64,000 bases of DNA from Sipunculus nudus. Lineage: Eukaryota > Annelida > Sipuncula > Golfingiida > Sipunculidae. The stretch lies in contig CM049309.1 of the NCBI GenBank assembly GCA_026874595.1, forward strand, positions 52,428,079 to 52,492,078, given 5' to 3'. How positions within the stretch are numbered: the first letter of the stretch is position 1; the number at the start of each line of letters is the position of its first letter. The position numbers and the translations under genes were made by a program. Under the pieces are notes generated by a model. That model did not search any database and was not told where the DNA came from. It worked only from the letters and a program-made list of their open reading frames with translations. This document shows positions 52,201 through 63,521 of this stretch, piece by piece.

Positions 52201-55200
52201 ACTGCTGTATTAGGACCGTAGCCAACACTTATTCAATTTGCTTTAAAAGTGGAAGGGATCAATGTCTTCTTCTACAATTAAATAAAATAATGAAGAGAAA
52301 CAAAATGATTACATATTTCATTGTTTGCCATATACATGATGCAGTGAGCTTATTTGATGAGGAAATCACTTGCAACAGATTGAATATGGTCAATATAACA
52401 TACCTGTGATGGTGCAAATATGAGATTTGAATCTGTATTTAATGTTCTGTCAAGAAATTCCTCTGCTCCTTTTCTGAGGACCTCCACATCACCGGCTTCA
52501 GGACACCGAGTCTGAAGAACATACAAATTATAGTAATTAAAAATCTTAAAAAAAAACTGTCATTTCATATTTATGATGCAAGAATTATGAACAAATATAA
52601 AGAAATCTTTAAAAAAGTGTATATATGCAAACATGCATGTTCATTTTTAAAATAACCCATGCAGCCATTTGAAAGATGTATATTTAAATATGAAATAAGA
52701 ATTATGAACAAATATAAAGAAATCTTTATAAAAGTGTATATATGCAAACATGCATGTTCATTTTAAAAATAACCCATGCAGCCATTTGAAAGATGTATAT
52801 TTAAAAATTCCTTATTCTTGAGAAAAGATATTTAGCATTCTAAAAAGCTTTTTTTTTCGACCAATAAGTGACACAGGTAAATTTGAATTCAGAAGGAAAA
52901 CTGTCAATAAAGACATATTTGAAGCATAATAGAATTCCAATGGTCACCACAAGAATAACCAGCCAAACCAAATAAATCTGAAAGACTTTCCAGAGTGCTA
53001 TCAAGTGATTAAAAAGGAGACAAAGAGAGAGATAGAGAGTCCAAAGAGAAACACAAGTATATATTATAATGGATTCTTGCTGTCATCAGGTGTAAGCCTA
53101 CTGCAAACTGTTGGCTCTAAAATTTACCTTTATAAATTACTATGGTTTCAGATAATCAGAGAAGCAAACAAACCCGAGAACATTGACAAATTAGAACAAT
53201 CATAACTGGAGTAAATTTTTATATCTTTACTTTGACAATGAGCAGACAAGAGGTGTTTCAATACAGACCTTTAATATTCTTACCTTTACATCAATAAGCA
53301 GGCCTTCCAGGGGTCTGTAAGGACTGTGTACTGTCAGGTGATATTTGAGGTGGTGCATCAACAACAGTTCCTGTGAGATAATGTTCCCTGCTATTTTCTC
53401 TCTATCCCCCTTTAGGTTATCCACAAACTGCTGAATGGACACATTGAACTCTTCCACCTTACATGCTAAATAAACACAGGTCAACCTGAGAAGCAGAAAA
53501 AAATAAGAAAATTAGACTTGTCTGTATCAGATGTATTATCAATACAAGACATGCAGGTTGCAGCATATCTGTGGCATATGGCATGAGAGTAACAACAGTG
53601 AGCAACACTGGGAATATGAGTCAGAGCAGTCAGCAACATGTGGCACAGGAGTCACAGAAGTCAGAAGCATGTGGTATAAGAGTCACAGAAGTCAGAGGTA
53701 TGTGGTATGAGATTCATAGAAGTCAGATGTATGTGATAAGAGAGTCACAGAAGTCAAAAGCATGTGGTATGAGAGTCACAGAAGTCAAAAGCATGTGGTA
53801 TGAGAATCACAGAAGTCAAGAGTGTGTGGTATGAGAGTCACAGAAGTCAGGAGTGTGTGGTATGAGTCACAGAAGTCAGACGCATGTGGAATGAGAGTCA
53901 CAGAATTCAGAAGTATGTGATATGAGAGTAACATAATTTGGGACAGTGTGGAATAAGATTCACAGAAATCAGAAGTATGTGATATGAGAGTCACAGAAGT
54001 CAGGAGTGTGTGGTATGAGAGTCACAGAAGTCAGGAGTGTATGGTATGAGAGTCACAGAAGTCAAAAGCATGTCGTATGAGAGTCACAGAAGTCAAGAGT
54101 GTGTGGTATGAGAGTCACAGAAGCCAGAAGTATGTGGTATCAGTCACAGATGTCAGGAGTGTGTGGTATGAGAGTCACAGAAGTCAGGAGTATATGGTAT
54201 GAGAGTCACAGAAGTCAAAAGCATGTGGTATGAGAGTCACAGAAGTCAAGAGTGTGTGGTATGAGAGTCACAGAAGTCAGGAGTGTGTGGTATGAGAGTA
54301 ACAGAAGTCAGGAGCATGTGGTATGAGAGTCACATAAGTCAGAAGTATGTGGTATAAGAGTAACAGCAGTCAGAGGTATATGGTATAAGATTCACAGAAG
54401 TCAGGAGTATGTGGTATGAGAGTCACAGAAGTCAGGAGAGTGTGGTATTGAGAGTCACAGAAGTCAGAAGTATGTGGTATGAGAGTCACAGAAGTCAAGA
54501 TCATGTGGTATGAGAGTCACAGAAGTCAGGAGTGTGTGATATGAGAGTCACAGAAGTTAAGAGTGTGTGGTATGAGAGTCACAGAAGTCAGACGCATGTG
54601 GTATGAGAATCACAGAAGTCAAGAGTGTGTGGTATGAGAGTCACAGAAGTCAAAAGTGTGTGGTATGAGAGTAACATAAGTCGGGACAGTGTGGAATAAG
54701 ATTCACAGAAATCAGAAGTATGTGATATGAGAGTCACAGAAGTCAGGAGTGTGTGGTATGAGAGTCACAGAAGTCAGGAGTGTATGGTATGAGAGTCACA
54801 GAAGTCAAAAGCATGTGGTATGAGAGTCACAGAAGTCAAGAGTGTGTGGTATGAGAGTCACAGAAGCCAGAAGTATGTGGTATCAGTCATAGAAGTCAGG
54901 AGTGTGTGGTATGAGAGTCACAGAAGTCAAAAGTGTGTGGTATGAGAGTCACAGAAGTCAAGAGTGTGTGGTATCAGTCACAGAAGTCAGAAGTATGTGT
55001 CTGCAATGACTAGGAACCATAACCTACAACTTTTTTTGCCTAAATGTCCCCATGAAAACCTGCCAGGTATTTTATGGGTTTTCAGGGAATTCGCTCTGTT
55101 TTTCAATAGATTATCTGTCCTGAGATCAATTCTTGGAAAAATTCCACACATATTTACAGGCAACTTTTGAGTGTTGCCATAATGACCAAAAAGTTAATGG

Positions 55201-58200
55201 ATTTTCATGAAACTCACCTTAAATATTTACAAATAGACTGTCTCATCTGAATTCAGTTTTCTTCAAAACCATGCATATTTAATTATGTCAGAGGTCACTG
55301 CACTTCCATGTTGTGGTTTTGCTGTGATCACCAATAATTTTATGGGCTTTGTATTCAGTATTAATTTTTCTGCAAAATCTGTGCATGTGTAATGAGGTCA
55401 AAGGTTATAAGATGTACATTGGGCATTATGCACATTTGTAGTGCTTTGTTTCATTGCTGTTTTTAGCACAGCTGACTGAAAGTCATATGAGCTATAGTGA
55501 TCACCCTTTGTCAGGCCTAAGTCCGTCTAGCTGTCTGTCTGTCCGTCTGTCCATCCGTTAACCAGGCACAAATTGTAACCACTGGTCCTGGAATCTTCTA
55601 ACTTGACATCCAGAGAGGTCCATAAAAAATCTCCTTGGAAACCTGATATTAGGTCTCTGTTACCCATATTCTTTGAGCTCTGGGCCACCTGTATTTTTTT
55701 TTTATTTTTTACAATTTTTTTCTCTATTTTTGAGACTTTCAATGATGAGGTCATCTGTTTATAGGGCACAAATCGTGATCACTGCACCTAGATTTTCTCT
55801 TGACATGCAGGGAGGCTTATGAAAAGTCTCCAAGGAAACCCGAAATTAGGTCTCTGTTACCCATATCCTCTGAGCAATGGCCCTCCTAAATACCCCCCAC
55901 CAGAATAATGCAAAATTTAATATAAAAAGCTCTATTATCTGAACAACTAATGCATTGATCACCATGATTCTTTGCATGCATAATGATCATGGAGTGTTTC
56001 ATTAGTTCCTGCAGACTGGTGGCACCACCTGGCTTTTTCATTTTTTACAGATTTTTTCCTCTATTCTTGGGACCTTTAAAGATGTGGTCTTCTGTTAACA
56101 GGGCACAGACTGTAATCACTGGACCTTGAATCTTCCAACTTGACATCAAGGGAGGTCCACAAAAAGTCTCCAAAGAAACTAGAAACTAGGTCTCTGTCAC
56201 CCATATCCTTGAAGCTATGGGGCTCAGAATTAGCGGCCAAAAAAGCTTAATTTTCTGAACAACTAATGCATTTATCACCATCATTCTTTCCATGCATATT
56301 GATCATGGGGAGTTTCATTATTTTCTGCAGACTTGTGGCACCATCTGGATGTTTAAAATTGTTAAGAATTTTTTTTTCTATTCTTTTGAAACCTTTAAAA
56401 ATGCAGTGGTCTGTAACCACTGTACCTAGAATCCTCTAACTTGACATCCAGGGAGGTCCATGAAAAGACTTCTTGGAAACCTGAAATTAGGTCTCAGTTA
56501 CCCATATTCTCCAAGCTATGCAGTAAGTACCCCCAAGAATAATTGAAAATTTGATACCAAAGCAAGGCACAAATCATAATCATTGGATCTAGAATCTTCT
56601 AACTTGACATCCTGAGAGTTCCTCAAAAGTTCTCCTCAGAAACCTGAAATAAGGTAACTGTGACCTATATTCTCTGCATTACAGTCCATGTTTGAGCACC
56701 CCAGAAAAAATGCAAAATACACACAAATTGCCAGATTCCTCAGGAACAGCTGGCTGGATTGTCATCAAATTTGGTGCGCTTATGGGTCTTGATGAGCTTG
56801 AGCTAATATGCATGAACTATGATGCCATCTTTATTATCTTAATTAGTTGTGTGTCAATTTTAACGCACTGCATCAAAAATTCTTATTTTGATTTTCAAAA
56901 AAAAAATTACCAATTTTGAGCCCCAGCTGCTCGGACATTTCTTTCATGAAGATAAAATAATACAAATTTGATCAGATTTCCTTTGTTATTTAGTGCTTTT
57001 ACATGTTAAGCAAAACATTCTGTTATTATCATGCTATTTCCCCTTTTTTTTAGCCTTAAAAGTTAATGAAGAGCCAATTGGACTGTCTGACAGTACCCAT
57101 ACCACAATAAAAATAGTCCAAGATGGACGTGTAACAAAACAAAAGCTTTATTTTTATATAAAGGTATAAGTTAAGTTACTCACAGAATATCTTTTGGGTG
57201 GTAGTCCATGACTGAGTTGCAGATATAAAATCTTTTGAAAAACATCATTGAGGTCCCCTGTAGAAAAAGAATGAAGGTCAGTCTGAAAACAAGGCATGCC
57301 AGTGTTACCAACTAACAGATATCATACCTTAAAGTAAATAAAATCAGGCAACACTGTTTCACCAGGCCTGGGATTCCATCATAATATCATAAAATTTGCT
57401 TTTTAAACAACTGTAAGGGTTCCGGACATACACAGAAAAACAATTCTTTTAGTAACCAGGGTCTTGCCCTACCTCCTGTTTAGTGTATAAACTGGCATTT
57501 CTACTTAAGATATGTGGGATGGAACACAACTCTGTCATCCTTCATATGTCCACCAAAAATTTGCACAATGGGTACTTTCAAACTTTGTTTTATTCTTCTG
57601 AAAATAAGTGAACTGAAGTATTCAATTACTTAGATAACTAATATTTTAAAATCTATCAAGATTTATTAAAATTAAAACCTTAATAGTAGATTTTATTGTA
57701 TTTTTAATTTTAATTCAAGAAGCATCCAGGGGTAGTCACCAAATATTTCAAACTCTGCTTACAACAACATATCTTGGCATCGGTGGTTGAAATTTGGCAC
57801 AGAATTCTTTCAGCACATATTCAAAATGTCTCAGCAGCATTCTTTCTTCATCCGGAGTCAAAAAATGAAACTGTTTTTGTTCTTCCTGCAAAAAAGAGAA
57901 TGGTACTGAAATAGTAGGGAATAACAGATGCGGAAGCCATGAAATTAGAAGTCAGTCACATCTCAGATAATGATTATACATGGCAGTCATACAGGCAGAC
58001 AATAAATACTTGCAATATGACACATTTAAATTATAAAAACCTGTACATGACACATTTAAGCAACCCTTCTATCCTTCAGGTGCACCTAAAATAATGTTAT
58101 GGAAATCCAACACTGTTATCATCTGTTAAAGTAAACAGGCATAAGGACAGACACTAATTAAATATAGCTCCTGCCTCAACTTGCATAAACATACTGTAAA

Positions 58201-58727
58201 TTAGAGACCTAATCTGCATTCTAATGACTGCATGCCTCCACCATATTGAGGGGGAAGGCGGTCCCTATTGTGGGATGCTCCTTAACTTATTTGTCCCATA
58301 TTCCCAGGTTCATTCGTGCATGAGTGACTCTACATTTGTGATTATTCCTGTTTCTGAATCTGGACCATGTGCCAGATCCACACCAAAATAATTTTTCACT
58401 GGACCATTCCCACAATGCCCCGAAAATTTCACGAGATTCTGTTCATGATTGCGTGAGTTGTTTTGTGATAAAACACACACACAAACTGGGATGAAGGCAT
58501 ACCCTCTTTACAGAGGCAATAATGAAAGGACTTATTGCTGATTTATATCATTCCATGCACATTACAGAATATGTGGTGATATTGGTACATTTAGCCATAC
58601 ACATACTCACAGGTATTCCATTGTTGAAATCATCAACAAAATCTGCATTAGCCTGTCCCCTCAGGTTGTTTAATTCTGTGGTCCCTGAGTAAGTCCAGTG
58701 TTTCCTTTGTGTGCTGGTAGGAAACAT
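43191..58727 (-). CDS. CCNH: Cyclin H (CDK-activating kinase / TFIIH subunit), ten coding exons
   Basis: Family knowledge: cyclin H binds CDK7 and MAT1 to form the CDK-activating kinase, which phosphorylates cell-cycle CDKs and, inside TFIIH, the RNA polymerase II C-terminal domain; it is nuclear. Seen: minus-strand exons at 58611-58727, 57763-57885, 57184-57257, 53284-53485, 52404-52511, 51705-51760, 51189-51259, 46119-46230, 44644-44719 and 43191-43229. All junctions are GT-AG and in phase, giving 325 residues against 323 in human. The N-terminal QRKHWTYS motif, the first cyclin box (VVGTSMMFFKRFY, LACKVEEFNVS) and the link HSPYRPLEGLLIDVK are diagnostic. A basic stretch KKRRRK (306-311) in the charged tail may be a nuclear signal. 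Introns hold hAT-like elements, a minisatellite and a Y repeat. The ATG was chosen because the first residues align with the human start. Confidence 0.96.
44395..44455. repeat. (AAT/AAC)n simple repeat
   Basis: Runs of aataat and aacaac in cyclin H intron 9. They cause overlapping minus-strand frames of V, I and L that are not genes. Confidence 0.85.
44644..44719 (-). CDS. CCNH: CCNH coding exon 9
   Basis: Codes for residues 288-313, an acidic then basic tail (LDEEDDRREKKRRRKAQ). The acceptor is tttacag and the donor gtgaaa. Low complexity makes homology weak here. The call rests on phase, splice sites and the similar acidic/basic tail of human cyclin H. Confidence 0.85.
46119..46230 (-). 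CDS. CCNH: CCNH coding exon 8
   Basis: Codes for residues 251-287, a charged helix (RRILQKLEKCRNQE), like the human C-terminal helix ending in KLERC. The acceptor is ttgtag and the donor gtgagt. Intron 7, upstream of it, is about 5 kb because of the hAT-like element. Confidence 0.9.
47280..47700 (+). repeat. Imperfect direct repeats of the 'gtgaccttgaaaa' type
   Basis: Two units (about 47318-47455 and 47460-47595) share ctgtgaccttgaaaa, gtcatccat, ttgataag, gctgcaagttt and ctcaaattcttttt. It ends in a gacggacggacagatggg tract, the same kind of terminus as Y repeats. Confidence 0.7.
47790..49783. mobile_element. Non-autonomous hAT-like transposon, 1994 bp, 8-bp target duplication
   Basis: The ends CAGGCTTGGGTCAAGTAC and GTACTTGACCCAAGCCTG are perfect inverted repeats. 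GTATCTGT is directly repeated on both sides (47782-47789, 49784-49791). Both subterminal zones are packed with GTACTTGTACTTG and CAAGTAC repeats. No transposase frame. Eight-bp duplication supports the hAT superfamily. It lies in cyclin H intron 7. Confidence 0.92.
48554..49209. mobile_element. hAT-like MITE nested in the 1994-bp element
   Basis: Ends TAGTGGTGGG and CCCACCACTA. Flanks are gttggtat (48546-48553) and gttggtaa (49210-49217), 7 of 8 bases equal. Near the left end ATCGATCATCGGTTT is repeated inverted as AACCGATTGATGATCGAT. TAGTG fits the hAT terminal pattern. Confidence 0.88.
50222..50313 (-). repeat. tRNA-like sequence, possible SINE head
   Basis: Minus strand: ggcctccaggggtagagcac resembles a pol III A box and gagtttgaatctc a B box, about 40 nt apart. 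Arms do not close into a convincing cloverleaf, so a tRNA-derived SINE or tRNA relic is likelier than a working tRNA. Confidence 0.35.
51189..51259 (-). CDS. CCNH: CCNH coding exon 7
   Basis: A 71-nt exon coding for residues 227-250, including YVAEKLLGGEDSSHLAKTVE. The phase matches both neighbours. The acceptor is ttcacag and the donor gtgagt. Confidence 0.9.
51705..51760 (-). CDS. CCNH: CCNH coding exon 6
   Basis: A 56-nt exon coding for residues 209-226 (IALAALLASASKQGISLD) plus two bases, the conserved second-fold helix with the ASxSxxGI pattern. The acceptor is tttcag and the donor gtagga. Confidence 0.92.
52404..52511 (-). CDS. CCNH: CCNH coding exon 5
   Basis: Codes for residues 173-208 (36 codons). 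It starts TRCPEAGDVEVLRKGAEEF and ends IFAPSQ, matching the family's start of the second cyclin fold. The acceptor is cttcag and the donor gtatgt. Confidence 0.94.
52580..52806. repeat. Tandem duplication, 117-bp unit
   Basis: Two near-identical copies (52580-52696, 52697-52806) with aagaattatgaacaaatat and cccatgcagccatttgaaag, in cyclin H intron 4. Confidence 0.92.
53284..53485 (-). CDS. CCNH: CCNH coding exon 4
   Basis: Codes for residues 105-172. LTCVYLACKVEEFN is the cyclin-box signature, with K and E positions expected to contact the CDK. It ends HSPYRPLEGLLIDVK, the linker to the second cyclin fold. The acceptor is tctcag and the donor gtaaga. Confidence 0.97.
53567..54997 (+). repeat. 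31-bp minisatellite, about 46 units
   Basis: The unit reads gagagtcacagaagtcagga then gtgtgtggtat. Units vary at a few positions (agga/aaaa/acgc, gtgtg/catg/tatg). A stretch of several units near 53930-54130 recurs near 54660-54890 in the same order of variants, so a block duplicated within the array. It lies in cyclin H intron 3. Its open frames on both strands are repeat artefacts. Confidence 0.95.
55447..56930 (-). repeat. Y-family repeat, minus strand, with internal blocks
   Basis: The family end appears reversed (agcacagctgactgaaagtc, atgagctatagtgatcac, then gtctgtccgtctgtcc). Upstream of it four or five blocks repeat: gggcacaaat, aatcttctaacttgacatcc, aggtccat, ggaaacctgaaattaggtct, cccatat. 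The start is not clear. In cyclin H intron 3. Confidence 0.65.
57184..57257 (-). CDS. CCNH: CCNH coding exon 3
   Basis: Codes for residues 81-104 plus two bases of codon 105. GTSMMFFKRFYICNSVMDYH is the conserved first cyclin-box helix pair. The acceptor is ctacag and the donor gtgagt. Confidence 0.95.
57763..57885 (-). CDS. CCNH: CCNH coding exon 2
   Basis: Codes for residues 40-80 (41 codons, phase 0 both sides). It contains the helix with LLRHFEYVLKEFCAKFQPP and ends in MPRYVV at the start of the first cyclin box. The acceptor is ttgcag and the donor gtaagc. Confidence 0.94.
58611..58727 (-). CDS. CCNH: CCNH coding exon 1
   Basis: Codes for residues 1-39, beginning MFPTSTQRKHWTYS, the N-terminal helix region that packs on the cyclin fold in this family. 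The donor is gtgagt, phase 0. The exon extends upstream to an acceptor at 58815-58817, so the 5' UTR is spliced. Confidence 0.93.
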
Positions 58728-58732
58728 GATTG

Positions 58733-58814
58733 TCAACACAAGGAAGACCAGCAAGTGTTGAAATCCTGGTCAATGTCTGCTTCAGCTTTCACAAGTAAAT
58801 AATACTCATCAGGT
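58733..58814 (-). other. Possible C-terminal coding segment immediately upstream of the cyclin H ATG
   Basis: The exon holding the cyclin H ATG begins after a good acceptor (poly-T then tag, 58815-58817). Between acceptor and ATG one frame is open for 26 codons (starts PDEYYLLVKAEADIDQ) and stops with TGA at 58733-58735, 5 nt before the ATG. It may be the end of another protein on a shared transcript, or simply 5' UTR that happens to be open. Twenty-six codons is within chance, and I do not recognise the peptide. Confidence 0.35.
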
Positions 58815-59514
58815 CTAAAAAAATGTAAATGGATACATGTTATAATTCAAGCAAGTTAATACAATTTACAAAAACTCATGCAAATTAGCCAGTATAAATG
58901 ATATGACTCCATTGTTACAATGTAGGTGAAGTTGAGTAATGTAAGGTTTATATTATTTATACAAAATATTAAGTAATATATGTAAATAGTATAGAATATA
59001 AAATTCTACAAAATGTCTGAACAAAAAAAGAAGAGTATGACTTAATGTCATAGCGATCATCTTGTTTTTAATTGAATTTTCAGTTCCCACATTTTTTACA
59101 CAACAATTCTTCTGATTCCTTGCAAAACTGAAATTTAATCACAACAAAGTCCCCAAGAAAGTAAAGTTTTCATCAGTTAACCTCTAAACATGTATGCATA
59201 CTTACTAAAAATTGTGTGTGTATGTGTGTGTGTGTTAAATCACTTTAATTACAGTGAATATGATACACAGGCTATTTGAGGGAGAGAACTATATTGTGCC
59301 ATGTACAATCAAGCCCCCCTCATTGGGTGTTTACTTAACAAGGTTCACAGCCAAGCTCAATCAATTAATCCCATCAGGGTGCTTGTTATGTCAGCTTCAC
59401 ACCTTCTTATAGGTGGCTTCAGAGAGTTGGTCTTGGTACCTGAGCAGTTTCCTAGGTGTTCATAGTTTTCAAAGTCAAATCAAGTACAATTAATATACAG
59501 TGTATTTAAATATA

Positions 59515-59934
59515 AGGGAGGTAGGCTGGTTAATAATAATAATAACAACAATAATAATAATTTATGTGGTAACCGATAGTTTTAGAAGAGAATAACCATG
59601 TAAAAACAATACATACATCACAAGATCAAGATCAATAATCATAAGCAAAAAATTATTCAAATACCCTTAAGAAAATTTAAGGTACTACCATGTTAATTCT
59701 AAAATTAAAGCGTTAAACACTATCAGTACTTTCAACCAGGCCATAAATGCCCTTTTCACATGCTATTTTTTCACAGACAGAACATATTGCTGATTTAAAA
59801 GAACACTGTTATAATTATATCCACAGCTTCTGCATAAGTTTTCAACACATTTTTTTAACAGATTAAGGCACTGATTATCTTTACTGAGCATGAGACTGTA
59901 AAATGTGTTTGCCCCTGATCTTTATTCAAATAAA

Positions 59935-59996
<62 letters not shown>

Positions 59997-60000
59997 TATT
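59515..60000. repeat. Simple repeats (AATAAC)n and (AT)n
   Basis: An ataataataacaaca run at about 59530-59562 and a pure (AT)n run at 59936-59987. Confidence 0.9.
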
Positions 60001-60260
60001 TTAAGTCACATTTGACTGGTGAAATTAACCATAACCTATGATATGGGAGATTTTCACACGAGTAATGTGATCAAAGGAGCACATAAATTGCTGGAATTTA
60101 TTTTAGATACAGGAAATATGTTTTTAATTCAACTGGTCGACTGTCAGCAACTTCACTTAAAATGTTATGAATGCTGGGATTTTGATGAGGGACAGGGAAA
60201 ACCCAGTGAACAATTTGTTCATTCTTTAGGTTACATCTCACAGGTTCACAATAATTTAAA

Positions 60261-62890
60261 AACAAGGGACCTATGGGTCACGACGCTCAGCTGTTATATA
60301 TGATAAAAAAATATTATTTAGAAATGAGGCACATGCTGGTTTTGTGTGGTAATAAATATAAGCTGTATTATGAGTTGTTGTTGTTTAGCCTATGTATGAT
60401 TTTGATAGTACCTTTGGAGACAGGGAAGAGGATTGATTTCATTTATTTTATTAACAAATGGAGTGCTATTGTCACACAGATTTTGACTTGGCTATATAAC
60501 TTATAAGCAGAATATATGATATAAGGGTTTAACTATTAATTAAAAAAAATTACAAATATTGTCCCAAATATTATTTTTTTTATAAAATAATAAGAGAATC
60601 ATATGATTTTTTTAATTGAAATATAACTGAAATGATTATTAAAATAATATTAAAGAATATATTCATGAATGCATTCATGAATACATTTTGAAAGTATTTG
60701 CACTGGTATTCATATACTTTCATTTTTACCTGAATTCCCATTCTTTATGCAAGAAATTTTATAATGGAGTACATAATCATATTCCTAATTAAATACAATT
60801 ACAAAGTATTCGCACCATGACTGGTATTTATTCAGTTTTCACCAAACAATGATGTTGAGAATCCAGAATATACAAAATTCACACATTTAAATAATGATCA
60901 TAAATACCTGGTTTTATGGCTTTTATTTATATTAAAAAATAACTGTAATAAATTCATTTTGGACTAATTTCACATCAATGTACACACTAGACACAGTAGG
61001 AATCTAGATTAATATTATCAACTGCATCTTTGTCTATCATTAATTTCTATCATATGATCCCTAATGATTAGTAATGAATGATATGATTTACTTCTTTATC
61101 ATTAAAATTGAACTGAAAAATACCATAGGTGACTGCATGGTGTTATTTGGAATACGTGACATTCTATCCATCGATACAAGATTCTTATCATCAGTAACTG
61201 CAAGTTAATTTCCTGTTATTATAAACAAACAAATTCCTTTTCTATTTTTCTTTAATTTTTTTATTAAAAAACCAATAAAAATTTATTAATTTATTGCTTA
61301 TTGTTATGTAGTTGGTTAAAACTACTAGATGAGTTGGGTTGGACACCTGGATCAACTGTGGCTGGCCATAAGCTGCCTGGATTCCCCTGTATGCCTCGCC
61401 TCAAGCATGCATAATTTGCTGAAAGTTCAACAAGGTCAACATACAGGTGACTCAAGAGGGGCTGGAGAGAGCCAAAGTCTGACAGGGTCTCATAAAAACA
61501 TTTATAAAAGCTACAATTTTTGGCCAATTTCTTTCAGCTTTTTAAACTTAAAAGCTGAAATCCTTATGTGTGCATGATATGAAAATTATATCAACAGTGC
61601 TCACAGGAAACAAATGTGCCATGGTCAAAGTTGGGCAAAATTTAAGTTATTAATTTTACATTTATACTAATAACTTATAAAATTTGAAAAATTCGTAACT
61701 AATTTTGGGTATTCAATTGAATCTTGATTAAATAATGTTACATCCCGACAAAAAATCTCTAGCTTCAGCAATCCCCTTATTAAGGGTGTAAATATATTTC
61801 TTGATTTTTTACAAAGTGCATTATGTTTGGGCCCATAACTTAAAACAATTACGCAATACTGACATCATTCTGGCATGTGCATAGAGAATGAAAAATATGT
61901 ATATTATTTATGATTAAAGTCAGATCAGTGGTTTTGATATTAGGCAGTCTTGAAGTGTAACAATGGGTTTTTAATGGAAAAATGAAGTTTTTCATTAATA
62001 TCTTGAAGGTATTAAGTCCTAGTGACCAAATTCTTGGCATGGTAGGGGATTTTGGAGACATCTAGCTGTATGCCGAATTTAAGGAACTAAGAGCTGAAGC
62101 TGGGGAGCTGAGCTCTTGCAAACTGCATAACACTAGCTTGATGTAAACAATATATTACATGGTGCTTGAAAACTTGAATAAAATCTACAGTTTTTGATCA
62201 TCTGGTTTCAAATTTTTGGTGTTAACAGTTGAAAAGGTAACAAAAACATGCTGTGAAAATTAAATCCACAGTACTCACAGGAAAAAAACGTGCCATGGTC
62301 AAAGTTGGGCAAAATTTAAGGCACGAATTTTTTATTTTTATTAATATTTTAAAAATTTTAAAAGATTTTCATCTAATTTTGGGTATACAATTTAATTTTG
62401 ATTAATTAAAGTTATATTACTGGAAAAAAAGGTCCATAGCTTTAACATGTTTTGTGTTAAGTGATCAAATATCTTTCCTGATTTTTTACAAAATGCATTA
62501 TGTTTGGGTCCATAACTTTTTTAAATTATATAATTCAGACATAATACCTGAATGTACATAGGAACTATATAGAGGAATATTTATGGTAAATATGAGGAAA
62601 AACAGATGAGTCGTTTTGATATTAGGCAGTCCTGAAGTGTGAAAATAGGTTTTTAATAAAAAATTGAGGTTTTTCCTTAATTTCTCAAAGGAACGAAGTC
62701 GAAAAGACCCAGTTTTGGGCTTGGTAGGAGATCTTGGGGACATCTAACATTATGCTGAATTTTGGATTCCTAGGTCTTACGGTTTCAAAACGTGCCACAT
62801 CTACGGACGGACGGACGGACAGACGGACAGACGGACAGACGACGGACCACGACTATAGCTCAGATGACTTATAGTCAGCTGAGCTAAAAA
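60261..62890 (+). repeat. Y-family repeat, long copy
   Basis: It starts aacaagggacctatgggtca and cgacgctcagctg. It ends ggacggacggacggacagac, tatagctcagatgactt and agtcagctgagctaaaaa. Inside, two blocks (61600-62060 and 62270-62740) share cacaggaaa, tgccatggtcaaagttgggc and gtttgggcccataactt phrases. The middle is very AT-rich. Confidence 0.65.
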
Positions 62891-63521
62891 ATTCTTTATC
62901 ACTGCAAGATAGGTGAGTTTGTTTATCCCAGCCAAGGGTGAGATCACTGCCATTCACTGGTAATAGGGACCGCCTTTGTTCTGGCAGGATGTGCTGACCT
63001 GTGATGTAACTCTAAGTTGGTGAACCATATGATCGACACATTTCTCTTAATTTGGATTCAATTACTAAATATTAATCCAGGATGTTGGCAACTTAACACT
63101 ATATAACAGGGTTGCATATGTGGCCTCTGACTGCTCTCTGGCTTTACAATTAAGTTTATGTTGTTAATAAATAATTAATAATAAATTACTTTATTTTTGT
63201 GAGATACTAGATGAAATGCAGAACACAGTAGGAAAATTAGTGTTACTATATTGTGCATTGCTTTCTGAAATAAAATATGCAATGGAACAGTTTGAACTTT
63301 CTGACTTTATATTTTTTTATTTGGAAATTTCATTTCCTGCAAATTGAAGTAAAGAACATAAAACTAAATAAAATTCAACAAACAATGTCAGCTCATTAAA
63401 ACAAAATAACTTTTCTTTCAAAAAGTATACATGTTTGTTACTTTTCTTTCAACAAACAAAAGTTTCTCCATCAGAAAACCAAAATGTAAGTATTTTAATA
63501 AACATATTTTGTTTCAATTAC
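62891..63521. other. AT-rich sequence
   Basis: No gene seen. A phrase near 62990 (ctgacctgtgatgtaac) recurs at 42427, so it is probably an old dispersed repeat. Confidence 0.3.

Noticed and set aside
53571-53994. Open frames on both strands in the repeat of cyclin H intron 3
   Set aside because: They are translations of the 31-bp minisatellite, repetitive and frame-drifting, with no domain.
53567-54997. CRISPR-like array
   Set aside because: Units are contiguous variants of one 31-mer without unique spacers, in a eukaryotic intron.
60019-60506. Two plus-strand frames of 77-94 codons
   Set aside because: They span a Y-repeat start and AT-rich DNA; no domain or splice support.
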